Shown one piece after another: positions 43,109-46,047 of a DNA stretch of 46,047 bases (positions are counted from its first letter, which is position 1; each line of letters begins with the position of its first letter). The position numbers and the translations under genes are program-made. The notes beneath the pieces were generated by a model. It saw nothing but the letters and a program-made list of their open reading frames with translations. It had not been told where the DNA came from and made no database searches. Source of the stretch: Anammoximicrobium sp032229885 (GTDB taxonomy: Bacteria > Planctomycetota > Planctomycetia > Pirellulales > Pirellulaceae); NCBI GenBank assembly GCA_032229885.1, contig JAVYAJ010000180.1, positions 1 through 46,047 on the forward strand, read 5' to 3'.

Positions 43109-44791
43109 CTATTCCGAGAAGCCCTGGGGACCGCACATATAGTAGTGTTGCTGTTGGTAGTACAGACCGTGCAAGCCATGATTCGCGTGGATGGCCTGGA
43201 AGCCGGCCTCGCGGAGACGATCTCGGTATGCCGGCCACACGGTGCTGCGATGTTGGACGTCGGGGTGTCCTTCGATCTGTTGCAGGCAGAAGAAGGCCTT
43301 GTCGTTCGGCTCGGTGACTTCCATGCCCGGCAGGACCAGCGGGACCTGGCGGCACTCCATCGGATGCACCAACTCGGGGCTTACCAGGACCACCAGTTCG
43401 GTTTCCTCGCGGCGGACGGACTGATTGCTGAACAGCACGCCCAACCCGGGAATGTCTCCGAGGAACGGGATTCGCGACTTGTCGCCACCCTGTTGGTCTT
43501 CGATCAAGCCCGCAATGGCCAGCCACTGGCCTTCGCGCAAATCCACGGTCGTCATGACGGCTCGGCTATTGAGCCCCGGAATGCCGTCGACCATGAGGTC
43601 GGCGTTGATCGAGCTGAACGACGGCATCACGTGCAGCCGGATGCGATCCTTGTCCAACACGGTAGGCGTAAAGGTCAGTTGGGTGCCGAAGCCTCGGAAG
43701 GCCGTCGTCGCAGCGCCGATCCCTCCGATGCCGACCGCGGTCGGGACGGCGAACTCGCCTCCGGCCAGAAACACCGCGGGCTGGCCACTGAGCGTCATCA
43801 GGGTCGGTTCGGCCAGGATCTTGCCGTAGCCGTTCGAGCTGTGCGCTTTCAGGTACAGATTCATGTCGACAGTCCCGTCGAGGATGGCCGACAGATTGCC
43901 CGCACTGCCCAACACGCTCGACATGCCCCAGTGTTTTCCGGTCAAGTCGAAGCTCGCCCCTAGCTCGCGCAGCGCCGTCCGCGTCAATTCCGCGATACGG
44001 ACCTTCAGCATGACCTGCTGCTCGCCGGGGACATCCAGCATATTGATCACGTTGGCTGCCGGCAGATCCGGCGCGTCGGGCAAAGTGGCCACGGTGCCGT
44101 CCGTCACGACGCCGCCCCCACTGCCGCCGCTCCAGCCGCCACCCCAGCCACCGCCACCCTCGCCGCCGCCGGCGCGGATAATGGCCACGATCCGCGAGGC
44201 TTCCTCGGCATCGCGCGCCTGGCCGCGGACGATCAGCTTGTCGGCGATCGGGATCAGTTGGATCTGACTGTTGGGAAACAGCTCGTTGATTCGATCTTGG
44301 AGTTCGCCATATTCCAACTCGGCGCGGCGCTGTTCTTCCTGGTCCGTCCCGACGTGAACGAGATAACGCAGGACTTGTTCCTGACCGGCCGCATCGTTGA
44401 ACCACAGAGTCAACGTCGTCTGGCCGCTCCGTTTGCCGAAGAACTCGAACTCGGTCGGCCCATACTGCGTGATGTCCAGGACGGCCGGGTCCGCGATCGA
44501 GACGCGCGAGACGGGCTGTTTGGTTCGAACCAACAGCGAACGAATGGGATCGATCCGAAACCGAAGGTCCGGTTCGATGACCTCGTCGATCAGATCTCCT
44601 TCGAGATCTTGTTGATCCGCGACCGCCATCGTCACCGGTGGCGTAGCCGCCTGGTCCGTCGACGGCGCCGGAAGTTGCTCGGGCGGCTGAGCCGGTGCTG
44701 CTCGGCCTATGAACGTCAAACACGCGAGGATGCCTGTTGCGAGGAGCACCGAGAACCCCCGCTTCGGTGCTGTAGCGCACGAATTGCGCAT
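43109..44791 (-). CDS. secretin, CpaC/RcpA type (type II/III secretion or Tad pilus), 560 aa
   Basis: Signal peptide at 1-34. About 70-150: pilus-assembly N-terminal domain (LLVRTKQPVSRVSIADPAVL, FEFFGKRSGQTTLTLWF). About 165-210: BON-like segment (LIVRGQARDAEEASRIVAII). Then a glycine/tryptophan-rich linker (about 205-228). About 245-485: secretin core, with VMLKVRIAELTRTALRELGA, ILAEPTLMTLSGQPAVFLAGGE and the C-terminal IPFLGDIPGLGVLFSN. It forms the outer-membrane ring of a secretion or pilus system. The ATG at 44791 has a G-rich Shine-Dalgarno run; the longer frame does not. A C-terminal extension of about 70 residues ends in Tyr/Gln-rich YYQQQHYYMCG. No ATPase, prepilin or inner-membrane partner is in the window. 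Confidence 0.92.
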   Translation of the reverse strand: MRNSCATAPKRGFSVLLATGILACLTFIGRAAPAQPPEQLPAPSTDQAATPPVTMAVADQQDLEGDLIDEVIEPDLRFRIDPIRSLLVRTKQPVSRVSIADPAVLDITQYGPTEFEFFGKRSGQTTLTLWFNDAAGQEQVLRYLVHVGTDQEEQRRAELEYGELQDRINELFPNSQIQLIPIADKLIVRGQARDAEEASRIVAIIRAGGGEGGGGWGGGWSGGSGGGVVTDGTVATLPDAPDLPAANVINMLDVPGEQQVMLKVRIAELTRTALRELGASFDLTGKHWGMSSVLGSAGNLSAILDGTVDMNLYLKAHSSNGYGKILAEPTLMTLSGQPAVFLAGGEFAVPTAVGIGGIGAATTAFRGFGTQLTFTPTVLDKDRIRLHVMPSFSSINADLMVDGIPGLNSRAVMTTVDLREGQWLAIAGLIEDQQGGDKSRIPFLGDIPGLGVLFSNQSVRREETELVVLVSPELVHPMECRQVPLVLPGMEVTEPNDKAFFCLQQIEGHPDVQHRSTVWPAYRDRLREAGFQAIHANHGLHGLYYQQQHYYMCGPQGFSE

Positions 44792-45087
44792 GATCCCCCC
44801 CTTTTTCACAGAATATGTTGCTGTCCGCGAGCACCTTGCCCCGGAGACACCGCGACGGCGGGTCGCAATTTGTCTTCGGATGCCGAGCGTCGGAGAATTA
44901 AGGGAATCTTTGCGGTTTACACCACTTGCAGCTATCGCGACGGTCCTGCCGACCGATGCTATCGCGCCGGCCGCATCAACTCTGACGAATCTGTCGCTTT
45001 TTCTGCGAGCCGCAGGCAATCCGCGCCGAAGAATAAGGAACAACCGTATTTCGTGCACTTCAACGGCAGAGGAAAAGGATCATCGCC
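44792..45087. other. divergent promoter region between secretin operon and small secreted protein gene
   Basis: 296 bp with no protein-like frame. It must carry the starts of transcription for both directions, but I see no convincing -10/-35 pair. Confidence 0.4.
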
Positions 45088-45618
45088 ATGTTGCTAAGAA
45101 CCGTCATGGTCTCCCTGGCGGCGTTCGCCTGCGGTCAATTCTGTTATGGCCAGTCGGGTGTTCCCGGTCGTCCAGCCGCCAACACCAGGCAAGAAATGGT
45201 TCGCCCCGCGGCGTATCAAACAGATCTGGGTACGCAAGTCCCATGGGGCGCGCCGATGATGGGCGACGCTCAGATCGATTATGGGATGACCACCATGCCG
45301 ATGGATACAGCCGGCGGCGCCCCCGTGGATTACTACGGCGGTTGCGACACGGCCGGCGGCGCCACGTATGTGCCCTGGTGGCACAAACATTTCGTGTGGT
45401 CGTATTGGAAGCTTCACGGGCTGCCCAGCCCGTGGTGCCCGCCCGGCAATCTGACGGGGCACATCCCGTACGAGTGCTGCGGAACTTACTATTATTATCG
45501 GCCTTACAATTGGTTCCACATTCCGGCCCAACAAGCCGAGGTGGCCAACTATGACGGCGACCCGCGCAATCCGTACGATAACCGCCCTGTCTTCGATGGG
45601 CTGTACGATGGTCTGTGA
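45088..45618 (+). CDS. small secreted protein rich in Tyr, Trp, Cys and Pro, 176 aa
   Basis: Not a recognised family. Signal peptide at 1-21 (MLLRTVMVSLAAFACGQFCYG). The mature protein is rich in Y, P and G, with WWHKHFVWSYWKLHG (about 98-112), four or more cysteines (C86, then C in SPWCPPGN, the CC pair in YECCGTYYYY) and a tyrosine run, suggesting a disulfide-stabilised surface or envelope protein. GAGGAAAAGGA lies upstream of the ATG. It is transcribed away from the secretin operon and has its own strong terminator, so it is probably a single-gene unit. The C-terminal Tyr-rich style resembles the secretin's C-terminal extension, which may hint at a shared location. Confidence 0.75.
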   Translation: MLLRTVMVSLAAFACGQFCYGQSGVPGRPAANTRQEMVRPAAYQTDLGTQVPWGAPMMGDAQIDYGMTTMPMDTAGGAPVDYYGGCDTAGGATYVPWWHKHFVWSYWKLHGLPSPWCPPGNLTGHIPYECCGTYYYYRPYNWFHIPAQQAEVANYDGDPRNPYDNRPVFDGLYDGL

Positions 45619-45640
45619 GCGGTGGTCGAGATCTCAAACA

Positions 45641-45683
45641 CGCAACGACCGGGCGCGTGCGGCCCGGTCGTTTGCGTTTCTTG
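45641..45683 (+). terminator. intrinsic terminator after the small secreted protein gene
   Basis: ACGACCGGGC (45645-45654) pairs perfectly with GCCCGGTCGT (45662-45671); the stem extends further with one bulge, and the T-rich TTTGCGTTTCTTG follows. It begins 22 bp after the stop codon. Confidence 0.8.
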
Positions 45684-46047
45684 TCCCTTCGCGCCTGCGT
45701 GCGGCCCGGAAGGGCGCATGGCAAGACGGGCGTCGGTCCGCGTTGGCCGCACACGACTTGCTGCCGTTCCCCAGGCCATGCTCGCCCACGCACGGTATGA
45801 CATAATCTCGTCACACGGGACGCAGCCACAGGTGCGGCCTGGCGCGGCCAAAAAGCCGGAAACTGCGGAGTTTAGAGTCTTCGTTCGTATCATGCGCGCA
45901 CGGTGCGCGCATCTTGTACACTGGTGTGTACAGTACACTTTTGCGTTGCGGGCACTGGCCCGCGTTAAGTGGAATTGTTATTGCATGACTGTTGGGCAGG
46001 CCAGACGACAGGAAGCGTGTTGGCCGAAGGCCATCACCAACGTAGCC
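45684..46047. repeat. non-coding right edge; inverted copy of the left-edge repeat block
   Basis: No gene seen after the terminator. From about 45868 the sequence is the reverse complement of the left edge: 45884-45940 matches 308-364, 45945-45962 matches 1-18 exactly, and 46002-46047 matches 201-246 at about 42 of 46 positions. It holds two hairpins, ATGCGCGCA-CGG-TGCGCGCAT (45891-45911) and TGTACAC-TGGT-GTGTACA, plus TTGGCCGAAGGCCA. The copy continues past the window end. Confidence 0.75.

Noticed and set aside
45549..45938. 129-codon minus-strand frame at the right edge
   Set aside because: It overlaps the end of the small secreted protein gene and its terminator and begins inside the repeat block.
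1..46047. Mobile element or prophage bounded by the edge inverted repeats
   Set aside because: No transposase, integrase or phage gene; the contents are ordinary planctomycete genes of even composition.

Overview
The window is GC-rich bacterial DNA and reads as a chromosomal segment of a planctomycete, probably of the Pirellulales type. Four things point there: a giant cell-surface protein with the planctomycetal N-terminal motif (LERLEDRQLLAG) and a C-terminal dockerin; secreted sulfatases; DUF1080 and SMP-30 type secreted enzymes; and long intergenic stretches full of short palindromic repeats. No rRNA, tRNA, CRISPR array, transposase or phage gene was seen.

Left part (1-5510). A repeat-rich non-coding block is followed by a minus-strand pair: a STAS-domain protein that appears frameshifted in an A/T run, and a small cytoplasmic unknown. 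Next is a tightly overlapping minus-strand operon, read from 4131 down to 1384: a Mip/FkpA-like FKBP prolyl isomerase, a small secreted protein, a secreted right-handed beta-helix protein and an HD-like small protein. A GT4 glycosyltransferase runs divergently on the plus strand.

Centre (5511-31209). About 1.2 kb of non-coding DNA carries several repeats, including six perfect 14-bp units. It leads into a single 24.5-kb gene for an 8170-residue surface protein, more than half of the window. The protein is a mosaic of beta-helix, PPC-like, fibronectin-like, propeller-like, VWA-like, jelly-roll-like, GEVED-like and cadherin-like modules with a dockerin at the end. Through it run about 24 copies of an unnamed repeat of roughly 80-100 residues (core DG-x-x-F-x-I-x-DG ... 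TFEFD-x-DG ... LGDG-x-VHLGG). In several places these repeats appear to have been inserted into older modules, splitting them. A metzincin-like region and the VWA region both look catalytically or metal-site dead.

Right part (31210-40504). This looks like a carbohydrate-use neighbourhood: a sugar ABC transporter ATPase and permease without a binding protein, an active-looking sulfatase, an SMP-30/gluconolactonase-like secreted enzyme with a five-copy NTTAD linker, a DUF1080 (3-keto-disaccharide hydrolase-like) protein, and a second sulfatase-fold protein that has lost nearly every catalytic residue.

Far right (40505-46047). A minus-strand operon encodes a CpaC/RcpA-type secretin, an OmpA-like lipoprotein and a TPR lipoprotein. 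A small secreted Tyr/Trp/Cys-rich protein runs divergently and ends in a clear intrinsic terminator. The window closes with a repeat block that is an inverted copy of the one at its left edge.
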